Shown: positions 1 through 7,591 of the stretch, piece after piece | Layout: every line of letters starts with the position of its first letter | How positions within the stretch are numbered: position 1 is the first letter of the stretch | From: Candidatus Wallbacteria bacterium | GTDB taxonomy: Bacteria > Muiribacteriota > JAQTZZ01 | DNA length: 37,399 nt | Direction of reading: 5' to 3' | Assembly: GCA_028687545.1 (NCBI GenBank) | Contig: JAQTZZ010000037.1 | Span: 1-37,399, forward strand | Position numbers and translations under genes: made by a program | Notes under the pieces: generated by a model | What the model was told of the DNA's origin: nothing | Seen by the model: only the letters and a program-made list of their open reading frames with translations | Databases searched by the model: none

Positions 1-228
1 TGAACATCACATTCGGACTGAGCTTACTGCGTTAACCAGCACGCGAATATGAGGTTGAAAGTTCACGGAACTCATAAACAGGTTTTGAAAGTTGTTTCCT
101 CTTGACAGGCAGGTCATCCATATGAGGAGGACAAAATCCTCACTTGACTCCTCTTTACTTTCCTATGCCTTACATTTCTGATAGAATCCATAAATCTATG
201 TTTCCAATCATTTTGTGAGGTCGATAAA

Positions 229-702
229 ATGTCGAAGCAGAAAAGCATCTCAAACCACAAAAACCTGCTGGCCTACTGCGGATTATACTGCGGTGCCTGC
301 AGCTTCAGGGTTGCTGTCCTGGAACAGGATAAGGAGCATCTCAGATTCATACCAGATCGTTACGACAAGTATAAAGACACTGATCTGTCCAAGACTGATC
401 TCTGCCCCGGCTGCAGGACTGAGCAGAGCCAGTGTGGCGGCTGCGGGATCCGCGACTGCTGCAGGGGAAAAAACCTGGAACACTGTGGATGCTGCGAATC
501 GTTTCCCTGCAAGCTGATAATGGAATTCAGCAGGGATGGAATGCCGCATCACCACGAAGTATTGGAAAATATCAAGCGTTTGAAACTTGGTTCCGACAAA
601 TGGCTGCAGGAAGAGCAGATGAAATGGACCTGCTCCTGCGGAGCCAGGCGTTCCTGGTACATTAAAAAATGCCCTAAATGCGGAGCTGACAGTTTGATCT
701 GA
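229..702 (+). CDS. DUF3795 family Cys-rich protein
   Basis: A 157-residue protein of unknown function. The N-terminal signature YCGLYCGACS (about residues 16-25) is the hallmark of DUF3795. More cysteine pairs follow: CPGC near residue 60, a dense cluster CGGCGIRDCC with CGCC near residues 70-90, and a C-terminal CSCG...CPKCG pair that looks like a small zinc ribbon. The protein probably binds metal (zinc or Fe-S); this follows from the cysteines and no reaction is known for the family. The ATG start is preceded by GTGAGG at a normal distance. No signal peptide or membrane segment is visible, so it should be cytoplasmic. The 228 bases upstream hold no gene that I can support. Confidence 0.8.
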   Translation: MSKQKSISNHKNLLAYCGLYCGACSFRVAVLEQDKEHLRFIPDRYDKYKDTDLSKTDLCPGCRTEQSQCGGCGIRDCCRGKNLEHCGCCESFPCKLIMEFSRDGMPHHHEVLENIKRLKLGSDKWLQEEQMKWTCSCGARRSWYIKKCPKCGADSLI

Positions 703-751
703 TCTGCTCCAGCAGTTAAAGCCACAGTCCGGCAATTCCGATAGATAGAGA

Positions 752-853
752 ATGAAGCAGCCGGATCAGCTGGAATTTTACGAGTATGAGAGTATTATCT
801 TCGTGGGTCTGATTCTCTTAAGTTTGCTGACTTATCTGCTCGATTACCTCTGA
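752..853 (+). CDS. possible 33-aa single-span membrane protein
   Basis: A short reading frame lies between the DUF3795 gene and the 3' end of rlmD. It would encode 33 residues: an acidic N-terminus (MKQPDQLEFYEYES) followed by one hydrophobic run of about 16 residues (IIFVGLILLSLLTYLL) and a short DYL end. That layout, a charged N-terminus plus one transmembrane helix, is common among real bacterial small proteins. The ribosome-binding site is weak (only a GATAGAGA stretch directly before the ATG), and its stop codon lies three bases before the end of the convergent rlmD gene. It may be cotranscribed with the DUF3795 gene. No family is recognised. The frame could be a chance one. Confidence 0.35.
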   Translation: MKQPDQLEFYEYESIIFVGLILLSLLTYLLDYL

Positions 854-856
854 AAA

Positions 857-2164
857 TTATTTTTCCTCTTGTCTGGTAAAATATCCCATCACTTCCACAT
901 GAAAAGTATGCGGGAACATGTCAAAAGGATACAGATAAACAAATCTATATCCCATCTCCGCAAGCTTCTGCGCATCCCTGATAAAAGTCGGTAACTGGCA
1001 GGAGATGTAGATGATGGTTTCCGGCTGAATTCGAATCAGCTGATGGAGTGTTTCCGGGGCCATTCCTTTGCGGGGAGGGTCGGTCACCACGAGGCCCGGA
1101 CGCCGGGCGAAGCTCAAGGCGGCAAGCCGCTTTCTCACTTTGCCTGTCAGAAATTTCACGTTCCTCGTCTGATTAAGTACGGCGTTCCGCTCAGCGAGCT
1201 GCACTGATTCAGGTTCTTGCTCGATCGCAGTAACCTGAGCGGAATTACGGGCCAGCAGAAAAGAAAAGGTGCCCAGCCCACAGTAAAGATCCAGTGACTG
1301 CTGATTTCTAGTGCTGTGAGTCAGCTCCATCCTTTCAAGCATCAGTTCCAGGATGAACGGATTGGTCTGGAAAAAACTGCCTGCTCCGATCAGGTACTCA
1401 AAATCCTGGATTTTTTCCCTGATGTATGGTTCGCCAACCAGGTTGTGCAGCCGCTCGTTTCTATCAATGAAATTGACGGACACCAGATTCAGTTTTTCAA
1501 AAGCCTGGGAATCAATCTCGATGATTTCATCGTTTTCCCCGAAATTACCGTGAAAAATGACCATGTTCTCATTATTCCCGCGTGAATTGCGGAGCGTGAT
1601 CTCTCTTAGTTTTTCTCTCCCGTTTCTGTTAAGAAGCCGCAGGACCAGCCTGAGAATTTCTTCGTTGATTTTCGGCTGGATCAGGCAGAAGTCCTTACCT
1701 TCCGGCATAGGCACGATACTGTTGGAATGCCTGGAAAAGAAACCCACTTTCCCATCCTGAACTGAATATTTCAGATTTACCTTGTGCCTGAACTCCCGCT
1801 CTGGAGAAGGGGTTATCTCGAAAATCTTGGGTTTTTCCTTGAAACTGCGGCCGACCATGTCATTGAGCAGCGCATTTTTGAAAAAAAGCTGACGCGTATA
1901 TTCAAGGCTCAGATAGTCGCAGCCTCCGCACATGGGAAAGGCCGGGCAGGGAGGTGCTTTACGGAACGGAGAAGGGCTGACTATTTTTCTGATTCTGGCA
2001 AATGCATAATTTTTTTTCAGCTCTGTGATTCCGGCTTCCAGGAGGTCCCCGGGGATACCTTCAGGAATGAAAATCGTGAATCCTTCCAGCTTTGCCAGCC
2101 CATAACCAAGATTGGCGAATTTCAGGACTTCCAGTTTCAGTCTGCTGCCGGTTGTGATTTCCAT
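857..2164 (-). CDS. rlmD: 23S rRNA (uracil-5-)-methyltransferase, RlmD/TrmA family
   Basis: SAM-dependent methylation of a uracil C5 in RNA, most likely 23S rRNA. The 435-residue protein has an N-terminal TRAM RNA-binding domain (about 1-62), then an Fe-S cysteine set C73-x5-C79-x2-C82 of the RlmD type with a further Cys near 158. The methyltransferase domain carries FFQTNP, the SAM-binding LDLYCGLGTF, TDPPRKG, the catalytic Cys in YISCQLPTF (C389) and the conserved HTFHVE near the C-terminus (E424, the family's general base). Length is normal. The exact target base cannot be read from sequence because RlmC, RlmD and TrmA are close paralogues. A good promoter ends only 6 bases before the ATG, so the mRNA is probably leaderless. 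Confidence 0.9.
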   Translation of the reverse strand: MEITTGSRLKLEVLKFANLGYGLAKLEGFTIFIPEGIPGDLLEAGITELKKNYAFARIRKIVSPSPFRKAPPCPAFPMCGGCDYLSLEYTRQLFFKNALLNDMVGRSFKEKPKIFEITPSPEREFRHKVNLKYSVQDGKVGFFSRHSNSIVPMPEGKDFCLIQPKINEEILRLVLRLLNRNGREKLREITLRNSRGNNENMVIFHGNFGENDEIIEIDSQAFEKLNLVSVNFIDRNERLHNLVGEPYIREKIQDFEYLIGAGSFFQTNPFILELMLERMELTHSTRNQQSLDLYCGLGTFSFLLARNSAQVTAIEQEPESVQLAERNAVLNQTRNVKFLTGKVRKRLAALSFARRPGLVVTDPPRKGMAPETLHQLIRIQPETIIYISCQLPTFIRDAQKLAEMGYRFVYLYPFDMFPHTFHVEVMGYFTRQEEK

Positions 2165-2170
2165 AAAACA

Positions 2171-2199
2171 ATATTAATTTACCTAAAAGCCTTGGTCAA
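2171..2199 (-). promoter_or_regulatory. sigma-70-type promoter of rlmD (probably leaderless)
   Basis: On the minus strand, TTGACC (2199-2194) and TAATAT (2176-2171) are separated by exactly 17 bases. Six bases (tgtttt) then separate the -10 from the rlmD ATG at 2164, so the expected transcription start coincides with the A of the start codon and there is no room for a Shine-Dalgarno sequence. Confidence 0.6.
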
Positions 2200-2222
2200 A
2201 CGAATTATTTTTGAGAGTCAAT

Positions 2223-2251
2223 TTGATTAGATTGTAATACTTTGATATTCT
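2223..2251 (+). promoter_or_regulatory. sigma-70-type promoter of the STAND gene
   Basis: TTGATT (2223-2228) and TATTCT (2246-2251) are separated by 17 bases. The expected start near 2258 gives a leader of about 43 bases before the GTG at 2301. It is divergent from the rlmD promoter, with only 23 bases between the two -35 boxes, so the two genes share one short control region. Confidence 0.55.
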
Positions 2252-2300
2252 GTATCTGGAAATGAATCGAATTATGTTGTTACTCAGCGAAGGTTAACAG

Positions 2301-5300
2301 GTGACTGAATCTGAAAGCAGATCCCCAAATGCTGATCAACAATTGAAGTTGCTGCTGAATTCAGAAGACGAAGCTGAACGCAAGCAAGCTATAGTTCAGC
2401 TGTCCCGAAACCCAAGACGGGAAAATTTCCTGATTCTGCAAAAAATCTCAGATTTCGATGAATCAGTTGAAGTGCGTTTTTATGCTAAAAAAGCCCTGAA
2501 TATTCTGAAAAGCAGAATCACGCCCAGATTGACCGAAAAAGAGACGAGTGCGATCGGAACTGCTGAAATCGGAAAATTCATAGCTGGAAACGTTGAAAAC
2601 GAACAGGCTGTTCAGATCATTCAATATATTGTCAACAATGATTTAAAAGAAACACTGCCTGGCTTGATCACTGTTTTAAATCGGGAAAAAGACCCGAATA
2701 TCATTTCCACCTTGTTGATTGCAATCGGCAAATTCGGAAGTGAGAAAGAGATTAAAATCATTAATCCGTTTCTTTCACATGAAATCCCTAGAATTAGAGC
2801 CAATGCAATAGACGCTCTGGAATTGATCGGCAGTGTACGGGCTTATCCTCTGGTGATTTCGAAGCTGGAGGATAATGACAACAGGGTAAGAGCAAATGCC
2901 GTACGATTCGTCAGGGAACTCGGCGGTGTGAACACTCAGAAAATATTACGTGCCATGGCGGGCTCTCCAGGGAGCGCGATGCGCGCTTCGGCAGCATATG
3001 CGTATCAGTTTTATCCGGCTGAGGAAAATGTTGATCCATTAGTTCTGCTCCTGGAAAGCAGTGAGGTCACAGTCCGCAACAATGCGCTCAAAACATTGTC
3101 GATTTTCAAAAGCAAAGGGATTAAAAAAGCGCAGAGAGTACTGAAAAAATTCGAACCTGTGGCTGAAATCAAAGCTGAAAGCATGGAAGGGGTTGAACCT
3201 GAAACAGAGAACAAAGCAGGAACATGGAGCAGCTTAAAAGAGGAATTAACTAATCCTGATCTGGGTAAAAGGTTGAAAGCGATCACAGAAGCCGTGGAAA
3301 AAGGCTCCTGTGGCGCGATATTGTCAGAGCATCTGGCAAAAGAAAAAGATGTGATGGTAATTGCCACAATTATCATCGGACTGGGGAAACTCCAGTACAA
3401 AAAAGCACTGCCAGTTCTGGTCGGTTATCTCAAGGCGGAAGACGGCCGCTGCCGCGCAAATGCAGTAGAGGCATTAAGACTGATCAATGATAAAGATAAT
3501 TTAAAAGAAATAATCCCACTTCTGAAAGATGAAAACAACCGGGTCAGGGCGAACGCGATCTTTGCATTAAAAAGAGAGAAAATCCCTGAAACATTCACTA
3601 CCCTGCTGGAGATGGTCAATTCTGAAGATATGCTGATGCAGCTGTCAGCGATTTATGTGATTATGAAACTTGAGGATCCCGATTATTATGAATTGTTAAT
3701 TGATCTTGGAAAATCAAGATATCCTGAAGTCTCAAAAAAATCACGCGACAGCATTAAAGAACTTGAAATTCAGGGCATAAAAGTAGAAGATAATGCAGCA
3801 GCCGCACGCTCAAACCGTGTGTTTAAGATGTTTACCATTTCGACATTCGACCTCAGGGAAGAGCTCAATGCACTTCAGTCAGGAGTTTATCCGAAGTTAA
3901 AAGCGCTCTGCCAGGAACATGGCTATCGTTTTGAAGTGTGCGACCTCGACTTTGGAATCTCTGATGGAGCAATTGATCAACAGACAATGAAGAGCCGCCT
4001 TGAAGAAATCAAGCGCTGCCAGGAAATCTCGCCTCCTCCGTATTTCCTCATACTGCTTGGGGATCGTTACGGAATTCGGCAGCTGCCTGCTGAGATCCCG
4101 GAAAGCGAATTCACAAAAATTGTGGATAAGTTCCTCCTGAAAAGAAAAAGCGGTGATTGCACTGATGAAGGCCTTAATCTGCTTGGTTCGTGGTACAAGC
4201 GCGACCTGAATGCTCTGTATCAAAAAGACCAGGATGCAAAACCTGAGTTTTTATGGATCCTGCAGCCTAGAACTGGAGAGTATCTTGATCAGAAAGTCTG
4301 GGAGAAGGTGGTGCAAAAGCTTTGCGAGCTGTTCAAACTGTTGACAGATGATTTCAAAGAAGACCGCCGCCTGTCTTACAATGCTTCAGCCGCTTCCCGG
4401 GAAATTATCGACTGTGCCTTGAAAATCCGGGATAAACAGAAACATCTGTTTTGTTTCCTGAGAAAAATCACAAATCTGGAAGAATTGATTAAAGACCTGA
4501 ATTCAGCAGACTCCAAAGCCAGGGATTTCATTGACACAAAAAACGATATCTTTGATCAGGACTCCCACGATTTATCTGTTGAGGTCCAGAACCAACTCTA
4601 TAAAACTGTTCCTCAAAACATATTCGAATACGAGGAAAAATGGGAAAACGGCAGGCTGACTGACGGTCAGGTCAGCAAATTATGCGCTGACGCTTATCAG
4701 GCTCTGTCCTCTGCAATCTCTGCTAAAATTACACCAGACACTGAACCAGGGTCTTTGGCTTCAGAGATCCGGAACCATGAAAACTTCCGCATTGACAGTG
4801 AGATGGACTTTACAGGCCGCACAGAATACCTGAAGTTTATTGCAGATTATCTGAAGCTTAAAGTTCATCAAAAATCACCTTTAGCGATTTACGGAAAGCC
4901 AGGCAGCGGGAAATCGGCCCTGATGGCACATGCGATTAAAAATGAGCTCCTCAGAATCAGTCATGGCGTGACTGCCAGGCAATCGACAGTACACCCCCGC
5001 AATGCTATGAAAGGGGATAATCCGAATCCCCAGATAATTTACCGCTTCCTGGGTACAACTCCTGACTCTTCAAACATCCGATCCATGCTGGAAAGTATCT
5101 GCCGCCAGATTGCACAACTTTACACTCTTGACGAAAATACGATCCCCAGTGATTATGATGGCCTTGAGAAAGCATTTCCGGAATTGCTAAAATCCGCTGT
5201 ACCTGCCAAACCGCTGATCATATTTTTAGACGCCCTGGATCAACTGTCAAACCAGGATGCATCTGAATTGAGGTGGCTGCCTGCTGAATTACCGGAAAAT

Positions 5301-7550
5301 GTCAGGCTGGTAGTTACTACATTGGATCCAAGCGGATTCGAATCTGATGTCAAAGTTCAAGCTGCTGCAGATGCTGACCAATACTTAGAAAACCTGAAAA
5401 ATAAAATCCCGGAAAGCAACATCAGGGAACTGGGTAAAATGTCCGGTTCTGACGGCAAAGCATTACTGGACTGCTGGCTGAATAAGGCAAACCGGCAATT
5501 GCTCGACTGGCAGGAAAAACTGATTCTGAAGAGATTCAAAAATAACGGCAACCTGTTTTACTTGAAAATTGCTTCTCTGGAAGCTGAACGCTGGAAATCG
5601 TATACCACAACTGAAGAGATAAAGTTAAGCTCTGATCTCACAGGCATTATCAGAGACATGTTCGAGCGTTTGTCATTGCCTTCGAATCATGGGAAAATGA
5701 TCGTTTCCAGCGTACTTGGTTATCTTGCCGCCTGCCGCAACGGTTCCGCTGAAGATGAACTGCTGGAAATTCTGGCATCTGATGAGGAACTCCATCAATA
5801 CATCTCTCAGGAAAACAGGTATCAGAAAATCCTGAAAATTCAAAGCTCAGATAGTAAAAAAGCCAGGAGCGAAATCTCTGCAGCGATCTGGAAACCGCTT
5901 TATTTCGATCTGGCTCCATATCTGACCGGGTGCATGGCCGAAGGAACATTTTTAATCAGATTTTCCAACAGGCAATTCAGCCAAGTGGCCAAAGAAATGT
6001 TTCTGACAGAATCCGTGAAAAAAAAACGGCATGCAGTGCTGGCCAAATATTTTTTGAGTCAACCTCACTACCTGGAAAAAGCTCTTGAATCTGAAAAACA
6101 CAATTCAGTAAGAACAGTCAATTTCAGGAAATGTACCGAACTCCCCTATCAGCTGAGGAAAGCCCGAATGTTCGCTGAAAGTGAAAAAAACTTAACAGAC
6201 CTTGATTTCATAGAAGCTAAAAACCGGGGAGGAATGACTCAGGATCTGATTCAGGATTATGATTTTCTGGGAGGGTGCAAAAGGCCTGATCCACCTGTCA
6301 GGACCGCCTGGCAGCATAACGGTATATTGGGTATCAATTGCGTGTTCTGCAATGCCTGGTTTGCAATTGGCGAACTGGAACTTGATACAGTGATCAGCTG
6401 CAGGCATTGCGGCTCCAAAATTAAACTCAATCTTTTCATCATCAATGCAAAGTGGGAACCTAAACCCCCGGATAATGACCGCATGATTAAATTAAAGGAT
6501 TCCAACGGGGAAAATACAGAGTATGATTTTTCTTCAGCTTTCCATGAATTAGAGGACTTTGTACGATCCAGTGCACTGATCCTCTCCAAAAAGCCCGAAT
6601 GCATCTATCAGGCCATCTGTAAACCGGGTAATAAGATGCTTTTAAAACCCGCCTGCAAACTCCCGAAATCATGTTTGATGACCTTTTTCGGGCATACTGA
6701 CTGGGCTCAGGCTTGTGGTTTTTCTCCTGACGGGAAACTTGTGGTTTCAGGTTCCGCAGATCGCACTTTAAAAATCTGGGATGCAGGCTCTGGACAACTG
6801 CTGACCACACTTACCGGGCATACCGGCGGGGTCAATTCCTGCTGCTTCTCTCCTGACGGGAGGCGGGTGGTTTCATGCTCAGATGATAACACTCTGAAGA
6901 TCTGGGACGTTTCCGGACAACCACTTTTCACACTTACCGGGCACACTCACTCAGTTACCTCCTGCTGCTTCTCTCCTGACGGAAAGCTGGTGGTTTCAAG
7001 TTCTTATGATCATACCCTGAAAATCTGGGATGCAGATTCAGGACAGCAGCTTTGCACTCTTTCCGGACATACCGGGGAGATTGATTCCTGCTGTTTCTCT
7101 CCTGATGGGAAGCGGGTAGTCTCAGGTTCCTGGGATCACACCTTGAAAATCTGGAATGCAGGCTCGAGCCAGGAACAGGCCGCACTTGCCGCTCACACCA
7201 ATGTGGTAACTTCCTGCTGTTTCTCCCCTGACGGGAAGCGGGTGGTTTCAGGCTCTTATGATCAAACCCTGATGATCTGGGATGCGGACTCAGGACAGCA
7301 GCTGGCTACACTTACCGGACATACCAGCGGATGTAAGTCCTGCGAGTTCTCGCCTGACGGGAAGAGAGTGGTCTCAGGTTCTAATGATAACACTCTGAAG
7401 ATCTGGGATGCGGCCACCTTTAAAGAACTGGCCACTCTTACGGGGCATGGAAGCCCGGTTAATTCCTGCAGGTTCTCGCCTGACGGGAATCGGGTGATAT
7501 CAGGCTCCAGTGATAACACCCTGAAAATCTGGGGTGCAGGCTCAAGTTGA
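2301..7550 (+). CDS. giant STAND protein: HEAT - TEP1/NWD-like domain - NACHT - zinc ribbon - WD40
   Basis: A 1749-residue multidomain protein starting at GTG, with AAGG 8 bases upstream. Residues about 20-500 are HEAT-like repeats with the recurring RVRANA(V/I) motif. Residues 508-603 resemble the DUF4062-like N-terminal domain of eukaryotic TEP1/NWD1/NPHP3 proteins (start FKMFTISTF, middle VCDLDFGI, end LLGDRYGIRQLPAEI). The NACHT NTPase follows, with Walker A GKPGSGKS at 865-872, then RFLGTT, Walker B IIFLDALDQL and a VVTTLD sensor strand. A CxxC/CxxC zinc ribbon has its cysteines at 1347, 1350, 1367 and 1370. Seven WD40 repeats fill 1464-1749. STAND proteins are switch-like ATPases that oligomerise when the repeat region senses a ligand. 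Role here is unknown; defence or signalling are both plausible. No signal peptide. It has its own promoter and sits alone between rlmD and a secreted protein gene. Confidence 0.85.
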   Translation: MTESESRSPNADQQLKLLLNSEDEAERKQAIVQLSRNPRRENFLILQKISDFDESVEVRFYAKKALNILKSRITPRLTEKETSAIGTAEIGKFIAGNVENEQAVQIIQYIVNNDLKETLPGLITVLNREKDPNIISTLLIAIGKFGSEKEIKIINPFLSHEIPRIRANAIDALELIGSVRAYPLVISKLEDNDNRVRANAVRFVRELGGVNTQKILRAMAGSPGSAMRASAAYAYQFYPAEENVDPLVLLLESSEVTVRNNALKTLSIFKSKGIKKAQRVLKKFEPVAEIKAESMEGVEPETENKAGTWSSLKEELTNPDLGKRLKAITEAVEKGSCGAILSEHLAKEKDVMVIATIIIGLGKLQYKKALPVLVGYLKAEDGRCRANAVEALRLINDKDNLKEIIPLLKDENNRVRANAIFALKREKIPETFTTLLEMVNSEDMLMQLSAIYVIMKLEDPDYYELLIDLGKSRYPEVSKKSRDSIKELEIQGIKVEDNAAAARSNRVFKMFTISTFDLREELNALQSGVYPKLKALCQEHGYRFEVCDLDFGISDGAIDQQTMKSRLEEIKRCQEISPPPYFLILLGDRYGIRQLPAEIPESEFTKIVDKFLLKRKSGDCTDEGLNLLGSWYKRDLNALYQKDQDAKPEFLWILQPRTGEYLDQKVWEKVVQKLCELFKLLTDDFKEDRRLSYNASAASREIIDCALKIRDKQKHLFCFLRKITNLEELIKDLNSADSKARDFIDTKNDIFDQDSHDLSVEVQNQLYKTVPQNIFEYEEKWENGRLTDGQVSKLCADAYQALSSAISAKITPDTEPGSLASEIRNHENFRIDSEMDFTGRTEYLKFIADYLKLKVHQKSPLAIYGKPGSGKSALMAHAIKNELLRISHGVTARQSTVHPRNAMKGDNPNPQIIYRFLGTTPDSSNIRSMLESICRQIAQLYTLDENTIPSDYDGLEKAFPELLKSAVPAKPLIIFLDALDQLSNQDASELRWLPAELPENVRLVVTTLDPSGFESDVKVQAAADADQYLENLKNKIPESNIRELGKMSGSDGKALLDCWLNKANRQLLDWQEKLILKRFKNNGNLFYLKIASLEAERWKSYTTTEEIKLSSDLTGIIRDMFERLSLPSNHGKMIVSSVLGYLAACRNGSAEDELLEILASDEELHQYISQENRYQKILKIQSSDSKKARSEISAAIWKPLYFDLAPYLTGCMAEGTFLIRFSNRQFSQVAKEMFLTESVKKKRHAVLAKYFLSQPHYLEKALESEKHNSVRTVNFRKCTELPYQLRKARMFAESEKNLTDLDFIEAKNRGGMTQDLIQDYDFLGGCKRPDPPVRTAWQHNGILGINCVFCNAWFAIGELELDTVISCRHCGSKIKLNLFIINAKWEPKPPDNDRMIKLKDSNGENTEYDFSSAFHELEDFVRSSALILSKKPECIYQAICKPGNKMLLKPACKLPKSCLMTFFGHTDWAQACGFSPDGKLVVSGSADRTLKIWDAGSGQLLTTLTGHTGGVNSCCFSPDGRRVVSCSDDNTLKIWDVSGQPLFTLTGHTHSVTSCCFSPDGKLVVSSSYDHTLKIWDADSGQQLCTLSGHTGEIDSCCFSPDGKRVVSGSWDHTLKIWNAGSSQEQAALAAHTNVVTSCCFSPDGKRVVSGSYDQTLMIWDADSGQQLATLTGHTSGCKSCEFSPDGKRVVSGSNDNTLKIWDAATFKELATLTGHGSPVNSCRFSPDGNRVISGSSDNTLKIWGAGSS
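6690..7550 (+). repeat. tandem WD40-coding repeats, seven units of about 126 bp
   Basis: Seven tandem units of 41 or 42 codons (the last cut to 35) encode GH...SCCFSPDGKRVVSGSxDxTLKIWDA-type blades. Unit starts fall at residues 1464, 1506, 1547, 1589, 1631, 1673 and 1715. The DNA itself is conserved between units (for example ttctc(t/g)cctgacggga recurs in most), which points to recent duplication or gene conversion. Confidence 0.9.
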
Positions 7551-7580
7551 GAGTTAGCCACACTTACCGATTTTACATAG
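7551..7580 (+). pseudogene. in-frame relic of a WD40 strand after the STAND stop codon
   Basis: Reading on through the TGA at 7548-7550 in the same frame gives ELATLTDFT followed by TAG. This matches the inter-blade sequence ELATLTGHG/GHT found inside the gene (end of blade 6). The WD40 array therefore once continued past the present stop. The TAG overlaps the AGGAGG ribosome-binding site of the next gene. Confidence 0.6.
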
Positions 7581-7591
7581 GAGGATGATTT

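Noticed and set aside
102-187. TTGACA at 102 and TAGAAT at 182 as promoter parts before DUF3795
   Set aside because: No pair of boxes has acceptable spacing; neither box has a good partner. A promoter must exist but I cannot place it.
2231-2240. ATTGTAATAC in the STAND promoter, similar to the regulon element
   Set aside because: It differs at the C of TTGTAAC, lacks CTGG, and lies inside the spacer of a normal -35/-10 promoter.
5357-5949. Minus-strand frames inside the STAND gene
   Set aside because: Overlapping shadows of a long, clearly coding frame, with no motif or initiation signal.
6690-7550. Regular repeats at about 126-base spacing that might suggest an array element
   Set aside because: They are in frame inside one coding sequence and encode WD40 blades. 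There are no short repeats with unique spacers, so this is not CRISPR.
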